Of a stretch of 33,329 bases of DNA, positions 19,601-26,797 are shown one piece after another (within the stretch, counting starts at the first letter, position 1; each line of letters opens with the position of its first letter). A program made the translations under genes and the position numbers. The stretch spans positions 1 through 33,329 of the forward strand of contig QCOD01000001.1 of NCBI GenBank assembly GCA_003209955.1, read 5' to 3'. This DNA is from OCS116 cluster bacterium AG-430-B22 (lineage in GTDB: Bacteria; Pseudomonadota; Alphaproteobacteria; MED-G09). Below the pieces are notes generated by a model. It was not told the origin of the DNA, did no database searches, and saw only the letters and a program-made list of their open reading frames with translations.

Positions 19601-19872
19601 GATCCATAATTTTGGGATGCCATTCCAGATATTTCTTTTAATCCTTCAATATTTTTTAATTCCGTTTCTAATGGTCTAACTATTAATCTTTCTGAATCTT
19701 CAGGTGATATTCCAGGTAAAACTACTGAAACATAAACGAAGGGAACATCTATATCTGGTTCCGCATCCTTTGGTATTGATATGAAAGTAAAGGTTCCAAT
19801 AGTTATAAGAATAAGCATTAGAAAAACTGTAGTTTTTCTTGCTGCCATTATATAATCAATAATGTTGATCAA
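16693..19872 (-). CDS. RND-family efflux transporter permease
   Basis: Inner-membrane proton-driven pump of 1059 aa with the AcrB/ACR_tran layout: TM1 near 15-32, large periplasmic loops about 35-330 and 550-860, and TM bundles about 335-540 and 870-1045. In TM4 the usual Asp-Asp pair is Asp399-Gly400 (GLLVDGSIVMVE), and in TM10 the AcrB Lys940 position is Asn937 (GIIVNNSIVLID). Such substitutions occur in other RND branches. The start is TTG at 19872, sharing TTGA with the stop of the upstream fusion-protein gene; an ATG nine codons in would remove the conserved NIIDYIMAARK lead. No outer-membrane TolC partner is encoded nearby. Substrate unknown. Confidence 0.92.
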   Translation of the reverse strand: MINIIDYIMAARKTTVFLMLILITIGTFTFISIPKDAEPDIDVPFVYVSVVLPGISPEDSERLIVRPLETELKNIEGLKEISGMASQNYGSVLLEFDISFDKDKVLSDVREKVDLAKSEFPQDAEEPQVLEFNMATMPVMTVSLSGKVPNRTLIYHAKELQNQIERVPGILEAPIVGDKEELLEILVSPSKLENYDVSLADLIRSITGNNRIVAAGTINKGQGKFSVKVPAVYESAQDVYNIGIITRGEGTVKLGDIAEIRSTFKENETYARIDGKPAIHLDVKKRIGENVILINKKIRTVGNKYKEDNLSNNIYIDFSADTSDYINEMLGSLSNAISNAIISVMLLVIASLGIRSALMVGISIPTSFLMAITLLAVSGGYINMMVMFGLLVSVGLLVDGSIVMVEYADRKMAEGLDKKAAYTQAYKRMIWPIISSTATTLAAFLPLVLWPGIPGQFMKWMPFMVSLVLVSSLLSALIFIPVMGSLFGKTENKNKVKLDEEFSLNHLKGVTLTYAKLLEKCLKRPVAVLMSAVLVVFTLILLYSNFNAGSQYSVDTDSNQMLVHVNARGNLSPEEKLDLSIDVEEIVMGTDGVDRVLTSIGSGDGFNVYSAMGGSGNRTDQIASLMVELKPVHERRSADKIKEDILSKSKLLPGIIVESYKIENKPDTGKDIQMEITSNNKNNLEKVTRLITAKLENMDGIQEVDNTMPLPGIEWIINVDRELAGRFGADISTIGAIVQLVTNGILVDKYRPDNSDDEVDIRVRFPEEYRMIEEFDQLRIPTSQGAVPLSNFVTRTPNSKVSTIERLDGLRIFKIRANTSIDPSTGKKFLAVDKSNELKKWISQENLPKNVFVKFAGSDEEREESAAFLGNAMIGALFLMFIILLTQFNSFYQAAITLSTVILSTIGALTGLMIVGQYFSVIMTGLGIVSLAGIIVNNSIVLIDTYNRLRVQNKDPIETILHSSIQRFRPIILTTATTMIALIPVALQVTIGWFDRSIEFGGLMAAWWVPFSTAVIWGLGFSSVLTLFLVPTLLSMPIYFERNKHKILKFFTNKIQPAE

Positions 19873-20948
19873 CTGTTTTCATCCTGTAATTTATAGTTAA
19901 CTGAATCTCCGTTTGATACAAATTCATGACCTACAGTAATAATTGTAACTTTTTCAGGTAACCCTGAAATCCAAACAAGTTCATTTTCATCACCTAAGAT
20001 TTCTACTTTTGAAAATTTAGCTTTATTTTCATCAACAATATGACGAACACCCACTTCGCCTACTTCATTCAATGTTAAAGAGGAAGGAGGAATCAAATGA
20101 CCATTAATTTCATTAGTAGGTATAAAAATTTCGGCTGTTAAACCATCTTTATAACTAAGGTTATTATTTTCAACTTCCATTTCAATCCGAAAAGTTCTGG
20201 TTGCTGGATCAGCAGTATTTGAAACATATGTCACTAAACCTTCAACTTTTTCTCCTGTAGATAATTTCGCACTGCCTGGAAGGCCATTTTTTATATTAAG
20301 AATCTCTTTTTCTGATACTTGAGCAGTTATTTTAATTGGATCGTAATCAACCACTTTTCCGCAAGGTTTTCCTACTGATAAAAAATCACCTATTTCCGCA
20401 AGTTTTTCATTAAATATACCATCAAATGGTGCTCTAATATTTATGTTATCGAGCTCCTGCTCCATTTGTTTTACTAGTGCTTTTGAAGCATCATATGCCG
20501 CTGAAGATGCAGCTAATTGTGTCTGGGATCTATATCCTTTTTCTACCAATGTCTTAGAGGCTTGCCATTCTAACTCTTTTTGTTTCATTAATGCATTAGC
20601 TTCGTCAAGTTTGGCTTTTCGAGCATCTATTGATTGTTTGCATATGATTTCACCTTTTTTTACCTTATCTCCCTTTTCGAAATAAATATTTTCTACAATA
20701 CCGGTTGTCTCAGCTGCGATGTAAACTTTTCTATCAGATTCAGTTCTACCCCTTAAAACAACAAAAGAAATTTTAGGTTTTGCATTAAAAATTCTAGCAC
20801 TCACTAGGGTAGAGTTATTTATTGCATTATTACCTTCAATTTCAATTACTGAATTTGATACTTTATCATCACTTGAAAAAATACCTGTAAACATCCAAAA
20901 AATAAGGACAGAAAAAGTTATTAACGATGTTTTTACTGTTTTACTCAT
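19869..20948 (-). CDS. RND efflux membrane fusion protein (HlyD/AcrA type)
   Basis: Periplasmic adaptor linking the RND pump to an outer-membrane channel. An N-terminal anchor or signal helix spans about residues 7-25. A split biotinyl-lipoyl domain follows (VENIYFEKGDKVKKGE and INIRAPFDGIFNEK, with the GD-L-VGKP turn), with a short helical hairpin about 110-160 between them, then the beta-barrel and membrane-proximal domains. At 359 aa it is typical. It is the first gene of the efflux operon and overlaps the RND start by 4 nt. There is no Shine-Dalgarno, and a TATAAT lies only 9 nt before the ATG, so the message may be leaderless. Confidence 0.92.
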   Translation of the reverse strand: MSKTVKTSLITFSVLIFWMFTGIFSSDDKVSNSVIEIEGNNAINNSTLVSARIFNAKPKISFVVLRGRTESDRKVYIAAETTGIVENIYFEKGDKVKKGEIICKQSIDARKAKLDEANALMKQKELEWQASKTLVEKGYRSQTQLAASSAAYDASKALVKQMEQELDNINIRAPFDGIFNEKLAEIGDFLSVGKPCGKVVDYDPIKITAQVSEKEILNIKNGLPGSAKLSTGEKVEGLVTYVSNTADPATRTFRIEMEVENNNLSYKDGLTAEIFIPTNEINGHLIPPSSLTLNEVGEVGVRHIVDENKAKFSKVEILGDENELVWISGLPEKVTIITVGHEFVSNGDSVNYKLQDENS

Positions 20949-20957
20949 GATAATAGC

Positions 20958-20963
20958 ATTATA
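20958..20963 (-). promoter_or_regulatory. -10 box of the efflux operon, nearly leaderless
   Basis: On the minus strand a perfect TATAAT occupies 20963-20958, 9 nt before the ATG of the fusion-protein gene (20948). Transcription would start at about 20951, leaving a leader of only about 3 nt, in keeping with the missing Shine-Dalgarno. No strong -35 box is seen; the palindrome at 20967-20982 fills the spacer. Confidence 0.5.
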
Positions 20964-20966
20964 AAA

Positions 20967-20982
20967 ATGACGCTAGCGTCAT
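20967..20982. promoter_or_regulatory. Perfect 16-bp palindrome, likely repressor operator
   Basis: ATGACGCTAGCGTCAT reads identically on both strands. It lies between the -10 box and the expected -35 of the efflux operon, where a bound protein would block RNA polymerase. The TGACG-n4-CGTCA form, with half-sites one helical turn apart, is like TetR-family operators, which commonly control RND efflux genes. No TetR gene is encoded in the window, so the regulator must lie elsewhere. Its GC-rich core stands out in very AT-rich flanks. Confidence 0.6.
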
Positions 20983-21208
20983 ATTTACTATGGATATAGT
21001 AATCTCCTGTCATATTTGCAAGATAAAAATGTTAATTTTTTTAATTTCTAAATTGATTATATCGATAGAGACTGCTAATAATTTTTGGTCTAATGATAAG
21101 AGGGGAAAAAATCAGGTTGACAATTCAGTAAAATTTTAAAAGTGTATATATTAATTATATAGAATATTCATTTTTTTATTCTATAAGCTTAATGATAAAG
21201 GGGACGCT
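20983..21208 (+). other. Leader and intergenic region of the TonB-type operon
   Basis: This is most of the longest gene-free stretch in the window (260 nt between the divergent efflux and TonB operons). It contains a TTGACA at 21117-21122, whose spacing to the nearest TATATT (21147-21152) is too long for a standard promoter. It also has a 9-bp inverted repeat, TATAGAATA (21158-21166) with TATTCTATA (21177-21185), around a T-rich loop. A near-direct repeat TAATGATAAgAGGGG (21091-21105) recurs as TAATGATAAAGGGG (21190-21203); the second copy supplies the operon's Shine-Dalgarno. No ORF, tRNA or recognised Fur box is seen. Confidence 0.4.
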
Positions 21209-21994
21209 ATGTCTTTAAACATAAATATTAAAAAAATTGCATTAATTTCATTGATATTTTTATTATCAAATGATGCATATTCTCAAAAAAACATTGATCC
21301 TACTAGACAATTAGATCCTGTAAGATCACTTTTTGCTCAATCAAATAATTCTGGAAAGGAAGCTCAAGGACAAATCGATGCTTTAGATGACTCTACAAAT
21401 GTCATTGTTCAAGAGTTTAGACAAAACTATCAACAATTAATTGATTTAACAGCATATAATGACCAGTTGGAAATTCTTATTGATAGGCAAGAAAGAAAAA
21501 TGGTACGAATCGAACAAGATGTTGCTCGTATAAGCAGTTTAACAAGATCAGTTATGCCTTTGATGTTTAAAATGATAGATGCGTTAGATACTTTTGTTGA
21601 GCTTGATGTCCCATTTTTAATAGATGAAAGAAGACAGAGGGTTCAAGGCTTAAGAACTCTTATGAATAACCCGGATGCTTCACCAGCTGAAAAGTATCGA
21701 AAAATTTCTGAAGCTTATGAAATTGAGAATGAGTATGGTCGTACAATTGAGGCTTACACCGGTAAAGTTAGTCCAGATGATGATAGAACAGTAAATTTCT
21801 TAAGAATTGGAAGAAATTCTTACATTTATCAAACTCTAGATGGAGACGATGCAGCTGTTTGGAATAAAGCAGATGGAGAGTGGACTAGATTGGGTGGATC
21901 TTATCGTCTGCCAATCCAGGTTGGAATAAGAATTGCTAATGAGCAAGCAGCGCCAGATTTAATGGTAGTTCCACTTGAGATCACTTCGGAATAA
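21209..21994 (+). CDS. DUF3450 family periplasmic coiled-coil protein
   Basis: Exported protein of 261 aa. A signal peptide (residues 1 to about 25, ending NDAYS) is followed by a predicted coiled coil (about 50-105, rich in Gln, Glu and Arg heptads) and a C-terminal domain with the RIGRNSYIYQTLDGDDAAVW segment typical of DUF3450. The family has no assigned biochemical activity. It recurs at the head of TonB2/TtpC-type operons, exactly the position here, 14 nt before the long ExbB-like gene. An AAAGGGG Shine-Dalgarno lies 5 nt before the ATG. I infer an accessory role in periplasmic energy transduction. Confidence 0.87.
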   Translation: MSLNINIKKIALISLIFLLSNDAYSQKNIDPTRQLDPVRSLFAQSNNSGKEAQGQIDALDDSTNVIVQEFRQNYQQLIDLTAYNDQLEILIDRQERKMVRIEQDVARISSLTRSVMPLMFKMIDALDTFVELDVPFLIDERRQRVQGLRTLMNNPDASPAEKYRKISEAYEIENEYGRTIEAYTGKVSPDDDRTVNFLRIGRNSYIYQTLDGDDAAVWNKADGEWTRLGGSYRLPIQVGIRIANEQAAPDLMVVPLEITSE

Positions 21995-22008
21995 ATTAGG
22001 GGAAAAAA

Positions 22009-23400
22009 ATGAAAAAATTTACAGAAAATAAAATTATTATATTAGTTTCTTTTTTATCAATTATTGCTTTCCCGCTTAGTTCTTTTGCTCAAAAAGAGGA
22101 AAATGAAACTCCAGCTGAGGTTACATCATTAGAACAATTAATTCTAAAGGTTCAAGAGGAAGCTCTTTATGACACTGAAGAAAATCGTCAAAGAATTGCT
22201 AAATTTGTTGCTGAAAAAGACACACAACAAACAATTCTTGATAAAACTCTTGCTGACCTAAAAGTTGAGGAAGATAGGGCTGTTATTCTCGAGAAAGAAT
22301 TTGATGAAAATGATGTTAAATTAAGCGAATTAGAAGATCTTAAAGCGGAAAGACTTGGCGCTTTTGGAGAATTATTTGGTGTCGTTCGTGGTACTGCAAG
22401 TGAAATGGGTGCTCAAATTAAAGAATCCATTATTAGTGGTGAATTATCAGGTCGACATGAAACATTAACAAATTTAGCGAAATCACAGAAGCTTCCTTCT
22501 AATGAAGAACTTGAGTTATTGTGGTTCCACCTTCTTGAAGAAATGAAAGCTCAAGGTGAAGTTAAACGTTTCACAGGTACTATTGTTGATACAGATGGTA
22601 GTTTTTCTGAAGAAGATGTTATTAGAGTTGGACCCTGGACGGCATTTGATAGAAGAGGTAATTTTTTAGGCTATCTTCCTGATGATGAAAGATATAGGGT
22701 TCTCGGTAGACAACCTCAGGCAAGGTTTCTTGATTTAGGTGATAATGTTGTTGATGGCGATACAGGCGATATTGTTAAAGGTGCTATTGATCCATCTAGA
22801 GGTGCAATTCTTGGATTATTAATTCAAACTCCAGGTTTATCAGAAAGAGTTAGTCAAGGTGGAGTAGTAGGTTATATTATTATTGGACTTTTAATTATTG
22901 GACTCCTTCTCTCAGCTGAGAGGATATTTAGATTAACTATTGTTTCTAGGTCTGTTAACGCTCAATCAAAAGATGTAGACAATCCAAATGATGACAATCC
23001 ACTTGGTAGAGTTCTGTCCGCATATCATTCAAATCAAAGTGCTGATGTTGAAACATTGGAATTAAAACTTGATGATGCAATTTTAAAGGAGTTACCTGCT
23101 TTAGAAAGAGGTATTAATTTCATTAAATTGTTATCATCTGTAGCCCCATTATTAGGCTTGCTTGGTACTGTTACTGGTATGATTGTAACATTCCAGGCAA
23201 TTACATTATTCGGTACTGGTGATCCAAAATTAATGGCTGGTGGTATTTCTCAGGCATTGGTCACAACTGTCTTAGGGTTAACCGCTGCTATTCCACTTGT
23301 TTTATTACACTCTGTTGCTCAACAAAGAAGCAGATCTATTCAACAAGTTTTAGAAGAGCAAAGCGCAGGTTTAATTGCTGCGAAAGCAGAATCTAGATAA
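22009..23400 (+). CDS. TtpC-like long MotA/TolQ/ExbB proton-channel protein
   Basis: Inner-membrane protein of 463 aa, about twice the length of a normal ExbB. A signal peptide (1 to about 28, SSFAQ) and a periplasmic region with a coiled coil (about 40-115) and an RFTGTIVDTDGSF beta-rich part precede a C-terminal MotA/TolQ/ExbB domain. TM helices lie at about 285-303, 371-397 and 414-436; TM2 contains APLLGLLGTVTGM. This architecture is that of TtpC, the fourth component required by the Vibrio TonB2 system. A GGGG Shine-Dalgarno precedes the ATG. It is followed by a second, short ExbB, so the operon has both paralogues. Confidence 0.88.
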   Translation: MKKFTENKIIILVSFLSIIAFPLSSFAQKEENETPAEVTSLEQLILKVQEEALYDTEENRQRIAKFVAEKDTQQTILDKTLADLKVEEDRAVILEKEFDENDVKLSELEDLKAERLGAFGELFGVVRGTASEMGAQIKESIISGELSGRHETLTNLAKSQKLPSNEELELLWFHLLEEMKAQGEVKRFTGTIVDTDGSFSEEDVIRVGPWTAFDRRGNFLGYLPDDERYRVLGRQPQARFLDLGDNVVDGDTGDIVKGAIDPSRGAILGLLIQTPGLSERVSQGGVVGYIIIGLLIIGLLLSAERIFRLTIVSRSVNAQSKDVDNPNDDNPLGRVLSAYHSNQSADVETLELKLDDAILKELPALERGINFIKLLSSVAPLLGLLGTVTGMIVTFQAITLFGTGDPKLMAGGISQALVTTVLGLTAAIPLVLLHSVAQQRSRSIQQVLEEQSAGLIAAKAESR

Positions 23401-23427
23401 AATTAAGGATACTTAAAGGTTATATAA

Positions 23428-23973
23428 ATGGGTGACTTTTTAATTAAACTTGTTAGACCTGATTTAGCTTTCAGCTCATTGCGTGATTTTATTGAGCTTG
23501 GTGGCGATGTTCTTTTAGCTATAATGCTTGCAACTTTTATTATGTGGGCTTTAATAATTGAAAGGTATTGGCATTTTGCAACCTCACAAAAGGGTCTATC
23601 AAAAAATGCAATAAATCATTGGAATGAAAGATCAGATCATAGCTCTTGGTATGCCAGAAGAATTAGAGAAAAGCTTATTAGTGAAATAAAACAATCCTCG
23701 GAAAGAGGTTTGCTTTATATTAAAACACTTGTTGCCGCCGCACCTTTATTTGGTTTACTTGGTACGGTAACTGGGATGGTAGAAGTTTTTGATGTTATGG
23801 CTATCACCGGCTCTTCAAATGCTCGCGCAATGGCGGCTGGAATATCAAAAGCAACACTTCCTACTATGTCAGGTATGGTAGCGTCATTATCTGGTTTATT
23901 TTTTATTGCACAATTAGAGTCTAGATCAAAAAGAGAGATTTCCTATGTTGAAGATAATTTATCTTTATCTTAA
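23428..23973 (+). CDS. exbB: ExbB-type proton channel subunit
   Basis: Inner-membrane component of the ExbB-ExbD-TonB motor, 181 aa. TM1 is at about 24-46 (LLAIMLATFIMWALIIERYW), TM2 at about 98-122 with the family motif APLFGLLGTVTGM, and TM3 at about 140-162. It is short compared with E. coli ExbB (244 aa) because the cytoplasmic loop and tail are reduced, as in the Vibrio ExbB2 group. ExbB pentamers surround an ExbD dimer and conduct protons. It lies 27 nt after the TtpC-like gene and 23 nt before exbD. The Shine-Dalgarno is weak (AAGG). Confidence 0.9.
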   Translation: MGDFLIKLVRPDLAFSSLRDFIELGGDVLLAIMLATFIMWALIIERYWHFATSQKGLSKNAINHWNERSDHSSWYARRIREKLISEIKQSSERGLLYIKTLVAAAPLFGLLGTVTGMVEVFDVMAITGSSNARAMAAGISKATLPTMSGMVASLSGLFFIAQLESRSKREISYVEDNLSLS

Positions 23974-23996
23974 CATTTGAATATTAGGAGAAAAAA

Positions 23997-24398
23997 ATGA
24001 GAAGAAGACAGAGATTAGATGAAGAAAGTGAAATCAATATAACACCCCTATTGGATATTGTTTTCATAATGCTTATTTTCTTCATTGTTACTGCTACATT
24101 TGTTAAGGAGTCTGGCATTGATGTTACTCGTCCTGACTCTGAAACTGCTCAACAGCAAAATAGAGTGGGTATATTAATAGCTATTAGTGACAAAAATGAA
24201 GTTTGGATTAATAGAAGATTAGTCGATATGGATGCTGTGCAGGCTAATGTTGAAAAACTTCATGCAGAAAATCCACAAGGCGGAGCCGTAATTCAAGCTG
24301 ATGAAAGATCTGAAGTTGGTTTGATGGTTGAAGTTATTGATGCAGTAAGATTAGCTGGAGTAGAGCAATATTCAATTGCTGCATCTGAGAAAAATTAA
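23997..24398 (+). CDS. exbD: ExbD/TolR-family proton channel subunit
   Basis: Protein of 133 aa with one TM helix (about 18-38). The helix begins ITPLLDIVFIMLIFF, where Asp20 is the proton-carrying aspartate equivalent to Asp25 of E. coli ExbD. A periplasmic domain of about 95 residues follows, with the VGILIAISDKNEVWINRR strand pattern of ExbD/TolR. An AGGAG Shine-Dalgarno lies 7 nt before the ATG. In the operon it sits between exbB and tonB, so it should be ExbD rather than TolR. Confidence 0.93.
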   Translation: MRRRQRLDEESEINITPLLDIVFIMLIFFIVTATFVKESGIDVTRPDSETAQQQNRVGILIAISDKNEVWINRRLVDMDAVQANVEKLHAENPQGGAVIQADERSEVGLMVEVIDAVRLAGVEQYSIAASEKN

Positions 24399-24409
24399 TT
24401 GGTGATAAC

Positions 24410-25090
24410 TTGTTAGAACTTATAAATAAAATAAAATTTTATATTAATAAAGCTCAAGACATTGAGATTGCAGGCTATTCATTGAAAGAGTTAGACAGTA
24501 GAGTTACTGCTATTCCATTAGCGGCAATTGTAACTGTCTTTTTGTTTTTGGTAATGCAGGCACTAGTTACAAGCAATGAGTATGATATTGGTGATGAAGG
24601 TGTAAATATTAACATAAGTTTTTTAAGACAACTTCAGGATACTGAAACTCAAACTGCAAAGAAAAAACCAAATAGACCTGAGCAAGAACAAGAGCCTGAT
24701 CCACCAGATATGGATATTCCAGAAACCCCAAGACCCGAAATGTCAGCTGAAAGCGTTACAACACCAGAATTTGGTGGTCCTTCATTTGGTTCTTTTGCGG
24801 CCTCAACAGATGCTGATGTGCTACCTATTGTTAAGGTTCCACCACAATACCCTCGAAGAGCTACACAAAGAGGAATTGAAGGTTGGGTTTTGGTTGAATT
24901 TACAATTACTCCAAGTGGCGCTGTAACAAATCCCGTTGTTATTGATGCAGAGCCCCCTGGTATTTTTAATCGCTCTGCCTTGAGAACTATCGTTAAATGG
25001 AAATATAAACCAAGAATTTTAGATGGAAAGGCTGTATCCAGACCTGGAGTACAACACTTAATTACATATGAGTTAGAAGATGCTAGATAA
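24410..25090 (+). CDS. tonB: TonB energy-transducer protein
   Basis: Spans the periplasm and passes motor energy to TonB-dependent receptors. It has a cytoplasmic tail of about 32 residues, longer than usual; a TM helix at about 33-52; a Pro/Glu-rich linker (about 70-112, RPEQEQEPDPPDMDIPETP); and a C-terminal TonB domain (about 140-226) with PQYPRRATQRGIEGWVLVEF and the KWKYKP motif. The start is TTG at 24410, behind a GGTGA at 24401-24405. The GTG at 24402 leads straight to a stop in another frame, and the next in-frame ATG lies inside the TM helix. The final 11 nt overlap the next gene. Confidence 0.92.
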   Translation: MLELINKIKFYINKAQDIEIAGYSLKELDSRVTAIPLAAIVTVFLFLVMQALVTSNEYDIGDEGVNINISFLRQLQDTETQTAKKKPNRPEQEQEPDPPDMDIPETPRPEMSAESVTTPEFGGPSFGSFAASTDADVLPIVKVPPQYPRRATQRGIEGWVLVEFTITPSGAVTNPVVIDAEPPGIFNRSALRTIVKWKYKPRILDGKAVSRPGVQHLITYELEDAR

Positions 25091-26495
25091 TTTAAAAATA
25101 TTTGCTAAAAATTTTGTTTTTGTTTTTGTAATATTCTCATTAACTTTACCTGCGACAATTACAATTTCTGGATTATTTTCTGATACAGTTTATGCTCAGA
25201 AAAAGAAAGAAAAAAGAAAACCTCCTAAAGCAAAAAGAACACAAACAATGAGCAAGAAGGTTGGTGCAGAATTTATTAAGGCACAGGAAGCATTAGGAGA
25301 AGATTTACCTGACAGAGCTTTTGATATTTTAAATAATCTTCTTAGAAGGGACGATTTAAGACCTTTTGAGCAAGCTCAAATTATTAGGCTTCAAGCTTAT
25401 GTGTTTGCGGAAAAAGAAAATTACGATAAAGCGCTAGATTATCTTGAACGTGTTTTTTCATTAAATGCACTTCAACCTCAGGATCAACTTGATTTACAAT
25501 TTCAAATTGCTCAACTTTATTTAGCCACAGATAAATGGAATGAGGGACATGAACAACTATTAAGATGGTTTAAAAACGCTGAGGAAATGGGCTTCCCACC
25601 TGGACCATCTGCACACGCTTTATTAGCGCAAATCTACCTTTATTTTGCTTCGGAAACTGAGAGAGACTCACCTGAAGAAAAACAATATTATAGAAAAGCT
25701 GAACCGCATGCAGAAAAAGCTGTATTATCTGCAGCGGAACCTAGAGAGAATTGGTATCAAGTATATCTATCTATTTTGTTATTTGATGACAGGTATGAAG
25801 AGGCTGTTCCTATTCTTGAGGCTATGGTTTATAGGTTTCCAGACAAAAAGAATTATTATAGACAACTAGCTGCACTCTATGCTGAATTAAAAAGAGAAGA
25901 CGATTCTTTTCATATTCAACAAATCATGTTTTCAAAAGACATGCTTGAAAAACATGATGAGTTATTAAGAATTGCTCAATTATATTTATTTTATGAAATA
26001 CCATATAAAGCTGCTCTTATTCTTGAAAAAGAATTGGAAAGTGGAAGAATTAAAGATGAAGAAAAAAATTGGGAACAATTAGCTAATGCTTGGTTATCAG
26101 CTAGAGAATGGAAGAAAGCTATTCCACCATTAAAAAAGGCTGCTGAAATGTCTGAAGATGGAGAGCTATTCTTAAGATTAGGTCAAACATTTATGCAAGA
26201 GGAAAATTGGAAAGATGCTGAAGAGTATATTAAATATGCTATAAAAAAAGGTGACCTAGATAATCCTGGCAGAGCTTGGCTTCTTCTTGGTATCACAAGA
26301 AATAAAAAAGGCATTAAGTATGAGAATTCTGCGCTATTTGCTTTTAAAAGATCTACTGGTTATGAAGATATGGAAGCTGATGCTAGAAGATGGGTTAAAG
26401 TTATCGAATCCAAACAAGCTAGGCGAGAAGCTGATAGAATCGCTGCAGAGGCTGCAGAAGCTGAACTTGCTGACGATAGTATTTATTTCAACTAA
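25080..26495 (+). CDS. Exported TPR-repeat protein of the TonB operon
   Basis: Protein of 471 aa. A hydrophobic export signal spans residues 1 to about 39 (ending TVYAQ), then a very basic patch (KKKEKRKPPKAKR), then helical tetratricopeptide-like repeats to about residue 440 and an Ala/Glu-rich C-terminal helix. Repeat signatures include YDKALDYLERVFSLNALQP and EWKKAIPPLKKAAEMSEDG. A TPR protein closes the TonB2-type operons of Vibrio and related bacteria in the same position. It probably acts as a periplasmic scaffold; no enzymatic motif is seen. Its ATG lies inside the end of tonB (11-nt overlap), indicating translational coupling. Confidence 0.88.
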   Translation: MLDNLKIFAKNFVFVFVIFSLTLPATITISGLFSDTVYAQKKKEKRKPPKAKRTQTMSKKVGAEFIKAQEALGEDLPDRAFDILNNLLRRDDLRPFEQAQIIRLQAYVFAEKENYDKALDYLERVFSLNALQPQDQLDLQFQIAQLYLATDKWNEGHEQLLRWFKNAEEMGFPPGPSAHALLAQIYLYFASETERDSPEEKQYYRKAEPHAEKAVLSAAEPRENWYQVYLSILLFDDRYEEAVPILEAMVYRFPDKKNYYRQLAALYAELKREDDSFHIQQIMFSKDMLEKHDELLRIAQLYLFYEIPYKAALILEKELESGRIKDEEKNWEQLANAWLSAREWKKAIPPLKKAAEMSEDGELFLRLGQTFMQEENWKDAEEYIKYAIKKGDLDNPGRAWLLLGITRNKKGIKYENSALFAFKRSTGYEDMEADARRWVKVIESKQARREADRIAAEAAEAELADDSIYFN

Positions 26496-26496
26496 T

Positions 26497-26787
26497 TTAT
26501 TTAAGAGCGTCGAGATACTTTATAACAGGTGGACCATCTAAACATTCGCCTATTGCTTTTCCCGCAGATCTAAAGTGATCACTTTTTCCATGTTCATCAA
26601 CACTTTCTTGATCTTTGTAATGTTCTAAAACTAGATAAGTATTTTCATTTTCTCTATCTTTTGCTACCTGATAAAAAATATTTCCTTCTTCTTTAGAGCG
26701 AACATCCTCACTGAGGTTTTTGAATATACTTTCAAAATCTTGAGTTTTATCCTCTTTAACTTTTAAAGTTGCTAGAACACATACCAT
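26497..26787 (-). CDS. Antibiotic-biosynthesis-monooxygenase (ABM) domain protein, YgiN-like
   Basis: A 96-aa dimeric ferredoxin-like protein. The pattern VCVLATLKVKEDKTQDFESIF ... EEGNIFYQVAKDRENENTYLVLEHYKD ... HF..AG is the ABM/YgiN signature, including the VLEHYKDQESVDEH segment with the conserved tyrosine and histidine. Relatives include quinol monooxygenase YgiN and heme-degrading enzymes, but many act on unknown substrates. It is the last gene of a minus-strand run, 10 nt after the HTH-coiled-coil gene, and ends 1 nt from the convergent TPR gene. Confidence 0.88.
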   Translation of the reverse strand: MVCVLATLKVKEDKTQDFESIFKNLSEDVRSKEEGNIFYQVAKDRENENTYLVLEHYKDQESVDEHGKSDHFRSAGKAIGECLDGPPVIKYLDALK

Positions 26788-26797
26788 TTTCTTCTCC

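Noticed and set aside
21117-21152. TTGACA ... TATATT as the promoter of the TonB operon
   Set aside because: The spacing is about 24 nt, too long for a sigma-70 promoter; left as part of the leader description only.
21158-21185. Inverted repeat with a T-run as an intrinsic terminator
   Set aside because: The T-run is in the loop, not after the stem, the stem is AT-only apart from one G-C pair, and it lies in a divergent region just upstream of an operon start.
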